Below are positions 53,586 through 62,670 of a DNA stretch of 64,000 nucleotides, piece by piece. The position numbers were made by a program, and so were the translations under genes. Position 1 is the first letter of the stretch; each line of letters starts with the position of its first letter. Where the stretch lies: positions 285,001 to 349,000 of the forward strand of contig JAVKOQ010000003.1 in NCBI GenBank assembly GCA_031835245.1, written 5' to 3'. This DNA comes from Balamuthia mandrillaris. Taxonomy: Eukaryota > Discosea > Longamoebia > Balamuthiidae. The notes beneath the pieces were generated by a model. That model saw nothing but the letters and a program-made list of their open reading frames with translations. It was not told the DNA's origin and searched no databases.

Positions 53586-54123
53586 TCCTCTTCTTCCTCT
53601 TCTTTGACCAGAAACGCGTGAGTGCCTTGACCCTTTTCACAAGTACTTCCTGGAGAACGGCTATGCCGTCATCTTTCTTTCCAGAGTGCACTCCCTGCAC
53701 CCCTACAGCCGTTACTTTCTGCTGCAACATAAAGTCAACCATCAGCCCTATCACTTCATAGATTTTCTTCAGCTGGAGGACTCCTCTGTCTCTGGTGTGC
53801 TTTCATTTCTCTCTGCTCTCCTCGCTTTCCTCTACCTTCCTCTCGTTGCTCATTCTTTCATCACGTCTTTGCAGTGGTGCCGGAACATCAAGTGGAGGTG
53901 GCAAGCCTGGTGGCCAAATATCAGGTGGCACAGAAGGAGAGGCGCCTGCTGGTGGTTCACTTTGTCAGCATTCACCAGTATCTTCACTTGCTGCGAGCTT
54001 GCTCTTTGGCACTGGCTCCCGCCAAAGAAAAAGGGCTCATCTACTCGGCTGCAGCTGTCTCAGACTTTTACATTCCTTTGAGCCATATGGTTTGCTTTTC
54101 TCTCTCTTCCTCTATCTTCGTTT

Positions 54124-54165
<42 letters not shown>

Positions 54166-54669
54166 CCTCTCCACTCACAGACAAACAACAATAGGCCGAA
54201 CACAAGATACAGTCTTCGGCTCATCCAGACGGCCTCGCTTTACAACTTCAATCGGTGCCAAAGATGTTGCGCAGCGTTGTTGAGGATTGGGCTCCTGGCT
54301 GCTTCGTTGTTTCTTTCAAAGTCTCCTCCTCCTTGTTCTTCCTTCTCTCACTCAACTAGCTTTTCTTACTCTTCTTGTTGCTTTTACTGGCAAATAATTT
54401 CAACAGTTGGAGACCGATGAAACGAACTGACTCGCAAAGCAACCGGTGCGCTGCGCAACTATGGTCACCAGCTGGTCATTGGCAACCTTCTCTCCACCTA
54501 CAAAGACGAGGTCCATCTCTTCACCAACAACAGCCACAATCTCAATGCTGATGGCCAAAAGGAAGAGGAAGCAATCACCATCAAGCGAGTGGATAAAGAC
54601 ATCGAAGCCCAACTCGTTCCTGCTGTGATTGCTCTCCATGAGGCACACATTCTTACCCAACAAGCTTAA
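53069..54669 (+). CDS. PPCS: Phosphopantothenate-cysteine ligase, with frame anomalies
   Basis: Exons as read: 53069-53209, 53312-53400, 53641-53794, 53875-54089, 54195-54320 and 54407-54669, about 329 codons (human 311). Family motifs are clear: [90 protein letters not shown] and [11 protein letters not shown]. The enzyme joins cysteine to 4'-phosphopantothenate in coenzyme A synthesis, in the cytosol. Two oddities: the intron after exon 2 has U12-type signals (see separate entry) but its canonical ends leave the frame one base short; and near 54415-54424, after LETDE, one base is also missing. Either sequence errors in A runs or early decay would explain both. Confidence 0.88.
53401..53640 (+). 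other. Putative U12-type (AT-AC) intron in PPCS
   Basis: The intron begins ATATCCTC directly after the conserved RGACSAE codons; this is one base from the U12 5' consensus ATATCCTT. It ends TTTTCAC, with GCCTTGAC (53623-53630) placed about ten bases before the end as a U12 branch site. No GT donor fits the protein family here. The middle is a CTT-rich microsatellite. The exact 3' end is uncertain because the AC end leaves the downstream frame one base off. Confidence 0.5.
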
Positions 54670-54929
54670 AACAAAAGCCAAGCAAGGCTGCTTCCGCTTG
54701 TTCCTTTTCTCCTTCACCTTCTCCTTTGTAAAATATTTTTGATAGGAGAAATAATATTCAATTTTTCACAAACGGTTTGATAAACTTTGTAATTTTCAGA
54801 ATAATTGATAAATATGTTCTAAATATTTTACGAAATGGAAAAGTTGCTGAATTTTCTGAATAAGTCGTGAAGTTTCCGATATAAAGTCGACACAAAAGAA
54901 AAACAAGAAAAGAAAAGAAAGAAAGAGAG

Positions 54930-56939
54930 ATGGAAGGCCTGAGAGCCTTCTTTCCCACTTCGTTTGGCAGCTCCAAAGGCGGTGGCGGAGGAAGAAACAA
55001 CAGTACTTCATCCTATGCGGCCAACGAGCGGAAGAAAAAAGAGGCACAGATCAAAAAAAGAAAAATAGAAGATGAGACGACCGCAGACGAGGACACCCGC
55101 AGCAAAGAAGATAGCAACAAGAGAGAAACAAAAAGAAGAGAACACGCAACACACTCTACCTCCGAACAAAAGAAACGTGAGCCCGCAAAGGCAGCGAAAA
55201 TGGAACCCAGCGAAACCTCCTCTGGACCAAGCTTGGCAGCGATGGTCTCCGCCACTCGAGCCCTCGCAGAGAAAGCACGCTCCGAGGACGGCGACGTGCC
55301 CTCTCCCTCTGCTCTCTTCAACGAACAGGGTTACGTCGTCTTTCCCGACCAACGCAAGTCCATCGTGGCCTCTGCCAAGCAGCAACACCTCAGGCAGGAT
55401 GGCGAGGAGGATGAAGAGAACGAGGAGGGAGAACAGGCACTGGAAAAAGGAGAGGACAGAGAAGAGTTCCCGATCACGCATGAGATAGTACTAAGGGGCC
55501 ACCACAAAGGGATCACTTGCCTTGCCTTGGACCCCTCCGGCTCCCGCCTTTTGACGGGCGGCTCGGACTATGCGGTCCGTTTCTGGGACTTTGCGGGGAT
55601 GGACAGCTCGCTTAGGGCCTTCCGCACGGTGGAACCCTCCCCAGGCTATCCCGTCCATTCCCTCTCCTACAGCCCCTCGGGGCACCAGTTTGTGGTGGCC
55701 ACGGGCACCGCTGCTGCCAAGCTCTTTGACAGGGATGGCTTTGAGCAGGCCGAGCTGGCCAGGGGTGACATGTACCTGGCGGACATGGCTCGCACCAAGG
55801 GACACATCTCCACGGTCTCGCGGGCGGTGTGGCACCCGGTGGACAAGGACATGGTCATGACGGCGGGCTTGGATTCCACGGTGAGGCTGTGGGATGTCAA
55901 CGATCCTTCCAAGCAGCAAACGGTCATCAAGTTCAAGGACGTGAGGAACAAGACTCGGCTGCCTATTCTGACGTGCGAGTTCGAGCCAAAGGAAGGAGGA
56001 CTGATAGGTGCAGGGGGAGAGGATGGATCCTTATGGATATGGCCCACGGCTGGTCCATTCTCTCGGCCGTCACATCTCCTTCGCGAGGCGCACGGCAATT
56101 ATATCGAGCACATCAGCTTGTCCTTCTCCACAGATGGACGGACCCTGATCTCTAGAGCCAGCGATGACACGATGAAAGTCTGGGACCTACGGCGATTCAA
56201 GCAACCCTTGAAGGTATTCTCCGGCCTGAAGGCATTCAGCTGTACCAGCTGCGTTTTCTCTCCGGACGACCAGTTCATCGTGACTGGCACCAGCGTGCGC
56301 AGGGATGAAACGGCGTCCTCTTTGCTGCTCTTCTACGACAAGACCAGCCTGGAGCTCATCAAGCAGATCGGAGTGTCCCAAGGGGGCAGCGCGCAGAGCA
56401 TCCTGTGGCACCCTCGCATCAACCAAATTGTGGTTGGCACTGGTGATGCCGCCGCTCACGTCTACTATGACCCGAAAAGAAGCCACAACGGAGCTCTTCT
56501 CTGTGCTGGACGACGTGCACGTCGTCAAGACATCTCCGACGTCGCCATGGAGCTCAACCGACCCATCGTCACCCCTCACGCTCTGCCCATCTTCAAAGAC
56601 GCCGAGCCCACAACCTCCAAACGGAAGAGGATGAAGGAGAGGCAGGATCCTATTCGCTCTCACAAGCCCGATCTGCCAGCTGCCCAAGGCCCTGGCTACG
56701 GAGGTCGCATCGGCAGCTCTCTTACTCATCATCTCATGAAGAGTCTCATCAAGAAGACGGATCGAGAGGAGGACCCCAGGGAGGCCATCCTCAAGTATGC
56801 GGAGAAGGCGGCGGAAGACCCTTACTGGTTCCGTGCTTATACCAGCACGCAGCCTGTTCCTGTCTATGACTACGAGGCTTTGAAGGAAGAGGAGGAAAAA
56901 GCAAAGCAACAAGCTGGCGGCAGCAGTGATCAAAAGTAG
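54930..56939 (+). CDS. WDR70: WDR70-like WD40 protein
   Basis: This is a single uninterrupted exon of 669 codons, unlike nearly all other genes here. After a Lys/Glu-rich N-terminus and an acidic stretch comes a WD40 propeller: THEIVLRGHHKGITCLALDP, LLTGGSDYAVRFWDFAGMDS, HSLSYSPSGHQFVV, KGHISTVSRAVWHP, MTAGLDSTVRLWDV, GLIGAGGEDGSLWIW, LISRASDDTMKVWDLR. The conserved C-terminal extension follows (AAAHVYYDPKRSHNGALLC, then DPREAILKYAEKAAEDPYW). WDR70 (GAD-1) is nuclear; in yeast and human it works with CUL4-DDB1 in H2B ubiquitylation and DNA repair. Start at MEGLRAFFPTSFG fits the family's short lead. Confidence 0.95.
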   Translation: MEGLRAFFPTSFGSSKGGGGGRNNSTSSYAANERKKKEAQIKKRKIEDETTADEDTRSKEDSNKRETKRREHATHSTSEQKKREPAKAAKMEPSETSSGPSLAAMVSATRALAEKARSEDGDVPSPSALFNEQGYVVFPDQRKSIVASAKQQHLRQDGEEDEENEEGEQALEKGEDREEFPITHEIVLRGHHKGITCLALDPSGSRLLTGGSDYAVRFWDFAGMDSSLRAFRTVEPSPGYPVHSLSYSPSGHQFVVATGTAAAKLFDRDGFEQAELARGDMYLADMARTKGHISTVSRAVWHPVDKDMVMTAGLDSTVRLWDVNDPSKQQTVIKFKDVRNKTRLPILTCEFEPKEGGLIGAGGEDGSLWIWPTAGPFSRPSHLLREAHGNYIEHISLSFSTDGRTLISRASDDTMKVWDLRRFKQPLKVFSGLKAFSCTSCVFSPDDQFIVTGTSVRRDETASSLLLFYDKTSLELIKQIGVSQGGSAQSILWHPRINQIVVGTGDAAAHVYYDPKRSHNGALLCAGRRARRQDISDVAMELNRPIVTPHALPIFKDAEPTTSKRKRMKERQDPIRSHKPDLPAAQGPGYGGRIGSSLTHHLMKSLIKKTDREEDPREAILKYAEKAAEDPYWFRAYTSTQPVPVYDYEALKEEEEKAKQQAGGSSDQK

Positions 56940-56974
56940 TTTAGTAAAAACATGAAAGAAACCCATGCAAAAGA

Positions 56975-57360
56975 AGCAAAGTGAGGTCAGGAAGCTTTCC
57001 CTTCTTTCTTCCAGTTCATTCATGACGTCTTGCAGCAGAGCATCCATTTCGGTGTCTCCTTGTTCCATCGCAAGAGTCCATGCCGTTCTCTTTGGCTCTG
57101 TTGTTGTGTCTCATGCCGTCCTCAAAGAACAGATGCGGAATGGACAAGCTCCTTCAGAAAGAATGGAGTTGGGAGAGGAAACACCCAAACAAAACTTCTG
57201 GGCAGGAAAGGTCCCTCCAGCGCATGTTCTCCTTCCTCAACTCTTCACCCAGTTCGTGCTTGGGTCTCTGGAAGAACAACAGAAAGCATGAAGAACTTGA
57301 ACAAGAAGATGAGGAAGCAACAGAGAGACGACACCACCCCAGCCGAAGCTCATAAAGTGC
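56975..57360 (-). pseudogene. F-box/ankyrin family pseudogene, internal exons lost
   Basis: Read on the minus strand, 57300-57360 matches the end of exon 1 of the gene at 60362-62596 (ELRLGW versus ELWLG). The stretch 57130-57290 matches its exon 2 (LGEELRKENMRWRDLSCPEV). The stretch 56990-57115 matches its last exon (TEMDALLQDVMNE). The parts corresponding to exons 3, 4 and 5 are absent, and no continuous frame joins the rest. It is a deleted duplicate lying between WDR70 and the unclassified F-box-like gene. Confidence 0.75.
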
Positions 57361-57371
57361 CATTTGTTTCT

Positions 57372-57401
57372 ACAAGATATATTTTGTTTAATATATCTTG
57401 T
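57372..57401. promoter_or_regulatory. Perfect 11-bp AT-rich inverted repeat
   Basis: ACAAGATATAT (57372-57382) and ATATATCTTGT (57391-57401) are exact reverse complements around TTTGTTTA. The palindrome ends 8 bp before the ATG at 57409. It could be an operator or a 5' UTR hairpin. Confidence 0.5.
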
Positions 57402-57408
57402 TCAGAAG

Positions 57409-60239
57409 ATGCAAGCACCGGAGCAACAAGAACCAAAGCCTACCCACCCTCACCACCAAGCAGAACGATCCAAAGCCAGAACGCACCCGGAGGCCAGCCG
57501 AGTCCCGTCCGTAGTTGGGTCTCACGAAAGCGAGACCATTACCGCCCTTCCGGAGGAGCTCTGGGCCTACGCGTTGGGCTTTCTCTGGGAGTGCTGCTCG
57601 TGGCGTTCTCCTCGTTCCGTCGGTCTTCACATCAGCGACGACGAGCGACTCTCCCACAACGCAGCGCTGCTTCGAAGAAGACAAGCAGCACAAGAAGAAA
57701 GAGCCAACAAACCAAAAACAACCGCAAGGATGAACCGCAAGAACATAACAAGCGGGGAATGCTTCAAGAAGAAGAACAGAGGAAGCGACTTGAAGCCGTT
57801 GCTTCAAGCCAGGGCCGTGTGCAAACTCTTCAAAAGGCTGGTCGATGCGCTGGCGGGAATGGACGCCCTGCAACCCTTTGCTGAACGCGTGCTGGCCAGA
57901 TCCTTGCCTCGCTTGTTTGTTTCTCCTCCTCTCGGCGAGGACGGAGGACCGGGTGGGCACGCGGAGGAGCCTTCGCGATGGGGGTGGCCTTGGTCACAAC
58001 AGAGCGGGGAGGGGAGGGTGGAACCGCAGAAGGAGTTGAAAGTGTTGAGCAACGCGGTCATTCCTTAAAGGCTAGGTTTTATTGCTGTTTGTAAGTCTCT
58101 TCTTGTGCTTCTGCTTTTTCCTCTTCTTTATCTTCTTCTTCTTCTTTTTCTTCTGTTTCTTCTCTCTCCCTTTCCCCTTGGCTTACTTAGTTGTTCTTCT
58201 GCTTGTTCTGCCTTTTTCTTCTTATTCTTTCAGGTTACAAGCGCGCGTGCTGGAAGCATGTCTGTCAGAATGGTGGAAGCCTCGCTTTAGCTCTTCTTCT
58301 CATCTCCAACAAACCATCAAGCGAGCACATCAACTCCTCCAATCCGGGGCGCTTCGGCTGATACATTTGGAACGAGAGGAGAACCGGTTTGACGTTTCAT
58401 ATGCTCTTGGCATTCGCGCTGTACTGCTCATCTCTTTCGACAAGCTTCACCAACCACAACAAGGAGAGGAGAAAGAAGAGAGGCAGGAAGAAGATTTGGT
58501 AATAGGATTGGACGTCGTTCAAGGTTGGGACTCTCGACGCGAAGCTCGGGACATGGGATTCTTCATGCGAGCTCGTCTTCCGCCCTCATCTTCAACCCTA
58601 CAGCCACAAGATGAAGCAAGGGATGGATGGAGAAAAGCGTTAGGCATACAGCAGGAACTCAAGAAAGAGAGAAGGGAGAAAGAGGACACAGAAGAACAAC
58701 CAAACGAAATAAATAAAGAGGCGGCAACAACAGAGTTGACAGCACCGCTTGCGATACTTAATGTTGCTGGTGGATCGGGCAAACAGACTCTCCTCAACAA
58801 GGCTCTTCTGCGACGTTTATGGCAGCTACTCTTTCAAACTAGTTACAGCGGAAAAGAAGAAGAGGACGGAACAGAAGTGGAGAGAAGCATGTTTGAGATT
58901 CTTAGCGTTTGTTCCAGCTTCTTCTGGAAACAGGACCTGGATCATGTGTGGCTTACAACGGACGAAGCAGAGCTCTATTGGGGTAAGCCAGTTCAGTGGA
59001 TGTTGAACTACACAAGGAAAGAAGAAAAAGGCGAACATGAAGCCCAAAAGACATCTCAAACGAGTCAACAAGGAAAGCCAGCTTCTACTTTGGAAGAGGG
59101 GCATAACTTGGGTTTTATTGATCTCTCTGAACGACTTAAAACGCAATCTGCAGACATCATTGCGGATGTCATGAATGATGATAGTTTGAAAGCAGCGAGG
59201 GCCACGATTGCCACCTTCGACAATCCTCGCGATTCATTACATCAGGTACGTTGGTCAACGTCCCAGCCGTGTTCCTATGCTCTCTTCTTCCCTTCTTTAT
59301 TGTTTTATTATTATTTTTAATGCTTGGTAGCTTTCTGTTGCATTGTTGTTCTCGCCTCTCATCGTTCTCTTTCTCTCCACCGTTCTTTCAAATACATAGG
59401 GCACGGCGGAAGCATGCTATCTGTGGATGTTCCGACAAGCACAGTTCCTTCAGGCCCACATTGTTGCCTGGTCTATTCTTCAGGAGTGCCCACTACCATC
59501 GTTCATTCGCTTTTGCAGCGTTTACAATCTCTCTGTGAACTCAGGGACAAACTCTGAACTAACAGTGACACGTTCTAAATGCACTCTTTGGTCACGCCCT
59601 TCTTCATCTTCTAACCTGCATCGAGTGAAGCTGGAAGCAAAAGAAAAGGCTGGCAAAAGATATGGCTACACAACCCGTTCTCTGAGACTAACGCTCACGT
59701 CAACTCTCAACACGTTTGCAATGCTTCTCTCTGAATCTCTTCGTTGCACCATCCAAACAGAGGACACAGAAACCAGAGGAGAAGAAGAAATCACAGTCGT
59801 TGTGCATTATGACAAAAATGTTCCTCTTGAAGATTAGAAGGAAGATGAAGGAGAAGAAACCAATGATTCCACTTGCATTCCCTTGCGTTCTCTCTTCCAG
59901 TTGCCTGCTTCATCATCCTCTTCTTCACCACAACCAACAACAAACGAGATTTATCTTCGGCATCTGTTGTTGGGTTTAGGTCTGCGAATAATGGGCAATG
60001 CAACAACAGAGTATGCAGAAGAGGTCGTGGAGCTAGATGTCAAGAAATCCTTGTGGTGTTGGGTGCAAATCCTTGAGCTAGAACCTTGTAATGCTCCGTT
60101 TTCCATCGAAACCCTTCGGCAGCATTGTGGCCTTTTTGCCACAAGGAAGAAAACGGTGGCAGAGGTACTTGCGTCACTGCGGCAACTGGTAACAACCAAG
60201 CAAGCCAAAGCTCAACAGGAAGATGGGCAGACCAACTAG
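57409..60239 (+). CDS. Long F-box-like protein, unclassified, with in-frame TAG
   Basis: Exons 57409-58043, 58234-59245 and 59400 onward. The frame meets a TAG at 59835-59837 (694 codons before it) and then stays open in the same frame to a second TAG at 60237-60239. An F-box-like segment lies at about 45-150 (ITALPEELWAYALGFLWECC, then ARAVCKLFKRLVDALAGM), split by a basic insert. The middle has LHLEREENRFDVSYALGIR-like and TAPLAILNVAGGSGKQTLL segments. The region after the first TAG reads LRHLLLGLGLRIMGNATTEY and APFSIETLRQHCGLFATRKK and looks coding. I know no family for the main part. The first TAG could be the true end, a premature stop, read-through, or hidden in an unseen intron. Confidence 0.6.
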
Positions 60240-60361
60240 TAAGTTGGCAATGCACCTTTATTGCTTCTCCAAGATATGTACTCAAGCTCTTTGAAGAGAA
60301 GCGTGTTGCTTGCTTTGGTGCTTTCATTTCATCTTGGTTTTCAAAATAACAAAGAAAAATC

Positions 60362-62596
60362 TCAAGAGTCTTTTTCTTCTTCTGCTTCTGTTACTTTGTG
60401 ACCCTCTTCCAAAGATTCACTCATGACATCTTGCAGCAGAGCAGCCATTTCCCTGTCTCCTTGTTCCACCGCAAGATCCAATGCCGTTCTCTTTGGCTCT
60501 GTTGTTGTGGGCTGTCCAACGTGAGTGCGCGTTCAAAAGGAACAAAGATGGATGGATGCAGTAAATGATAGCCACGGACCTTCTTCGGTGAGGGCATGGA
60601 CATCAGCCCCAAGTTCCAAGAGACCCTGAACCATTTCCATGTTTTCAGCAACCACAGCGCAATGCAGTGGCGCCCATCCGTTCCCATCACGAGCATTCAC
60701 CACCCTGTCCCACGTCTCTGTCTTCATTGTGGAGAAGGTGAGGACTTCCCCCCCCAAAAAAAAAGAATGGAAGAGTTACGTCGTTCAGCACTTGGGCGAG
60801 CCATTCCAAGACTATTGTGTCAGCGTTTTCGTATTCTGCCAAGTGATGGAGAAGTGTTTTGTTGTCTTCCAGTTCATTCCTCCACAACAACACCTCTCTC
60901 ATCTTTTCTTCTTCCTCTTCCTCCTCTTCCTCTTCCCCTTCCCCTTCCCCAAAGAATAGACGCCGCAGAATAGGGATGTTTTGATGAGTAAAGTAGGGTT
61001 GTCCCAATAAGCACCAAGCTATCTTCATCTTTCTGGTATGAGGCATGCCTTCGAAAGAATGTGGCACAGTCACGCCACAACAATCGTCGGAATAGCCTGA
61101 CACGTCCTCCATGATGGGCAAGACATGCTCAAACGCTGTCCAATCCCTTGTGCAAAGGCGGTGAGTGATTCTCTCTTACGGTTTGAAGATGTGGCAAGGG
61201 GGTCCAGGTGTACCTCTTGTCTGCAATGAACAAGTTGGGTTGCATTTCCTTGTCCTCGAATAGTTCCACTATGAGCTCCGACTCATGCACTCCGTGGTCC
61301 CAGTTGGCGCTTTTCACCATCATGAGAGGAGTTTTGCCCTCGTTGTCAGTCACGTTCAGCAACTCACTCAGTTCAATGCCTTCTCCCTCCGCTGTGATGG
61401 CCATCGCCTGTGCGAGAACATCAACCAAAGCCTCATGATGGAAATGCTCCACATGGTCAAAAGCAATGTGAAGCGGTGTATGTCCCATCTCGTCACGCAA
61501 TGGCTGTTTGTCCCATCTCTTCTCATGGAACTCCCTCAGCCTATCTGGCAGTTCCTTGTCGTACGGATCAGCCAGTGTGAGCATGTCCCACAACTCACGC
61601 TGAGGAGAGGATGACGATGAAGAATGCTCCTCCGTGTTGCTTGGTTGGTGAGGAATGGGTTGTGCTGCTGGAGTATGCTTTCTGGCCTCCTCATCAGCCC
61701 ATTGCCGAATGTGCTGAACCTGAAGCTCTGGGTCCCCATCTTTGTTTTGTTCCTGCATGATTAAACAAAAAGATAAGCAGAGAGCAAGGGAGCGAATGGA
61801 AAGAACAACGCAGACATTCCACTCTCTGCGAGCGATTTGCATGGAGCCTTTGAACATGAGAAAGAGATACTGTTGGGCCACTGACTGCAGCAACAACTCC
61901 GCCTCTGGCTCCAATGGTGTTGAATCCGCGGTGCTATCCTCAAAGCACAGGTGTGGGATGGAGAGCTCCTTCAGAAAGAATGGGTGAGAGGGCTTTGGTA
62001 GAGGAAACACCCCTCCTCCAAACATAACTTCTGGGCAGAAAAGGTCCCTCCAGCGCAGGTTCTCCTTCCTCAACTCTTCACCCAGGTCTTGGGTCTCTGT
62101 TAGACACGCATAAAGAAATGAGGGAACAAGGAACAGACAATGGAAGCAAGTAATGCAGACCACCACCCAGCCAAAGCTCACTAAACCTTGCGGCCCAAAG
62201 TTCATCCCATGAACGCAGAAAGAGGGCCCACTGCCGGCACACCAGCTCGCAAGAGAGCAACTGCGACCAGCTCACCTGCCCAAAGATCTGCAAGCACAGC
62301 TCGAATGGAAGCTGCTCCCAAACGCTTTGGTGAGAGTGAGAAGAAGATGAAGAAGAAGAAGAAGGAGCCGGGACGGTCGAGCGCGTGTGCTGGCTTCTCC
62401 AAGAGACGTGCTTCAGGAGCTCTTTGAAGCGAGCCATGTCGCTAGCTTTGGCGATGGCCGGAGCTTGGTGGTGGCGGGAGCGTTTGAGAGGTTGTCCGTG
62501 TGGTTCACCTTCTCCTTCTCGTTTTCTTTTGTCACGGCCATGAACAAACCCACTTCGCATTGCCCTCCTTCTTGCCACTTGCTTGGTTCGGGCCAT
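60362..62596 (-). CDS. F-box protein with ankyrin repeats, paralogue A
   Basis: Six exons, 62166-62596, 61816-62096, 61214-61752, 60780-61146, 60590-60715 and 60362-60498, join to exactly 626 aa. A basic N-terminus (MARTKQVARRRAMRSG) precedes an F-box at about 95-145 (WEQLPFELCLQIFGQVSWSQ, CELVCRQWALFLRSWDEL). Further on are ankyrin-type repeats: GHTPLHIAFDHVEHF, NEGKTPLMMVKSANWD, NKTLLHHLAEYE, GNGWAPLHCAVVAENMEMVQ and KRTALDLAVEQGDREMAALL. The design is that of an SCF substrate receptor. It is a close paralogue of the next gene and the parent type of the pseudogene at 56975. The first residues resemble a histone H3 tail (ARTKQ), noted as coincidence or mimicry. Confidence 0.8.
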
Positions 62597-62670
62597 CTTT
62601 GCTTGCTTCCTTTAAACTTCAATTTTAATGAATTACATGCAATGCCTTGAAATAAATAACAATGAAGAGT

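Noticed and set aside
53231-53761. 176-codon ORF across the PPCS intron
   Set aside because: Its middle is poly-Leu/Phe from a CTT repeat; only the flanks match the PPCS family.
57372-57401. Giant-virus-style transcript-end hairpin as a sign of viral insertion
   Set aside because: Neighbouring genes are spliced host genes and no viral gene is seen; a single palindrome is not evidence.
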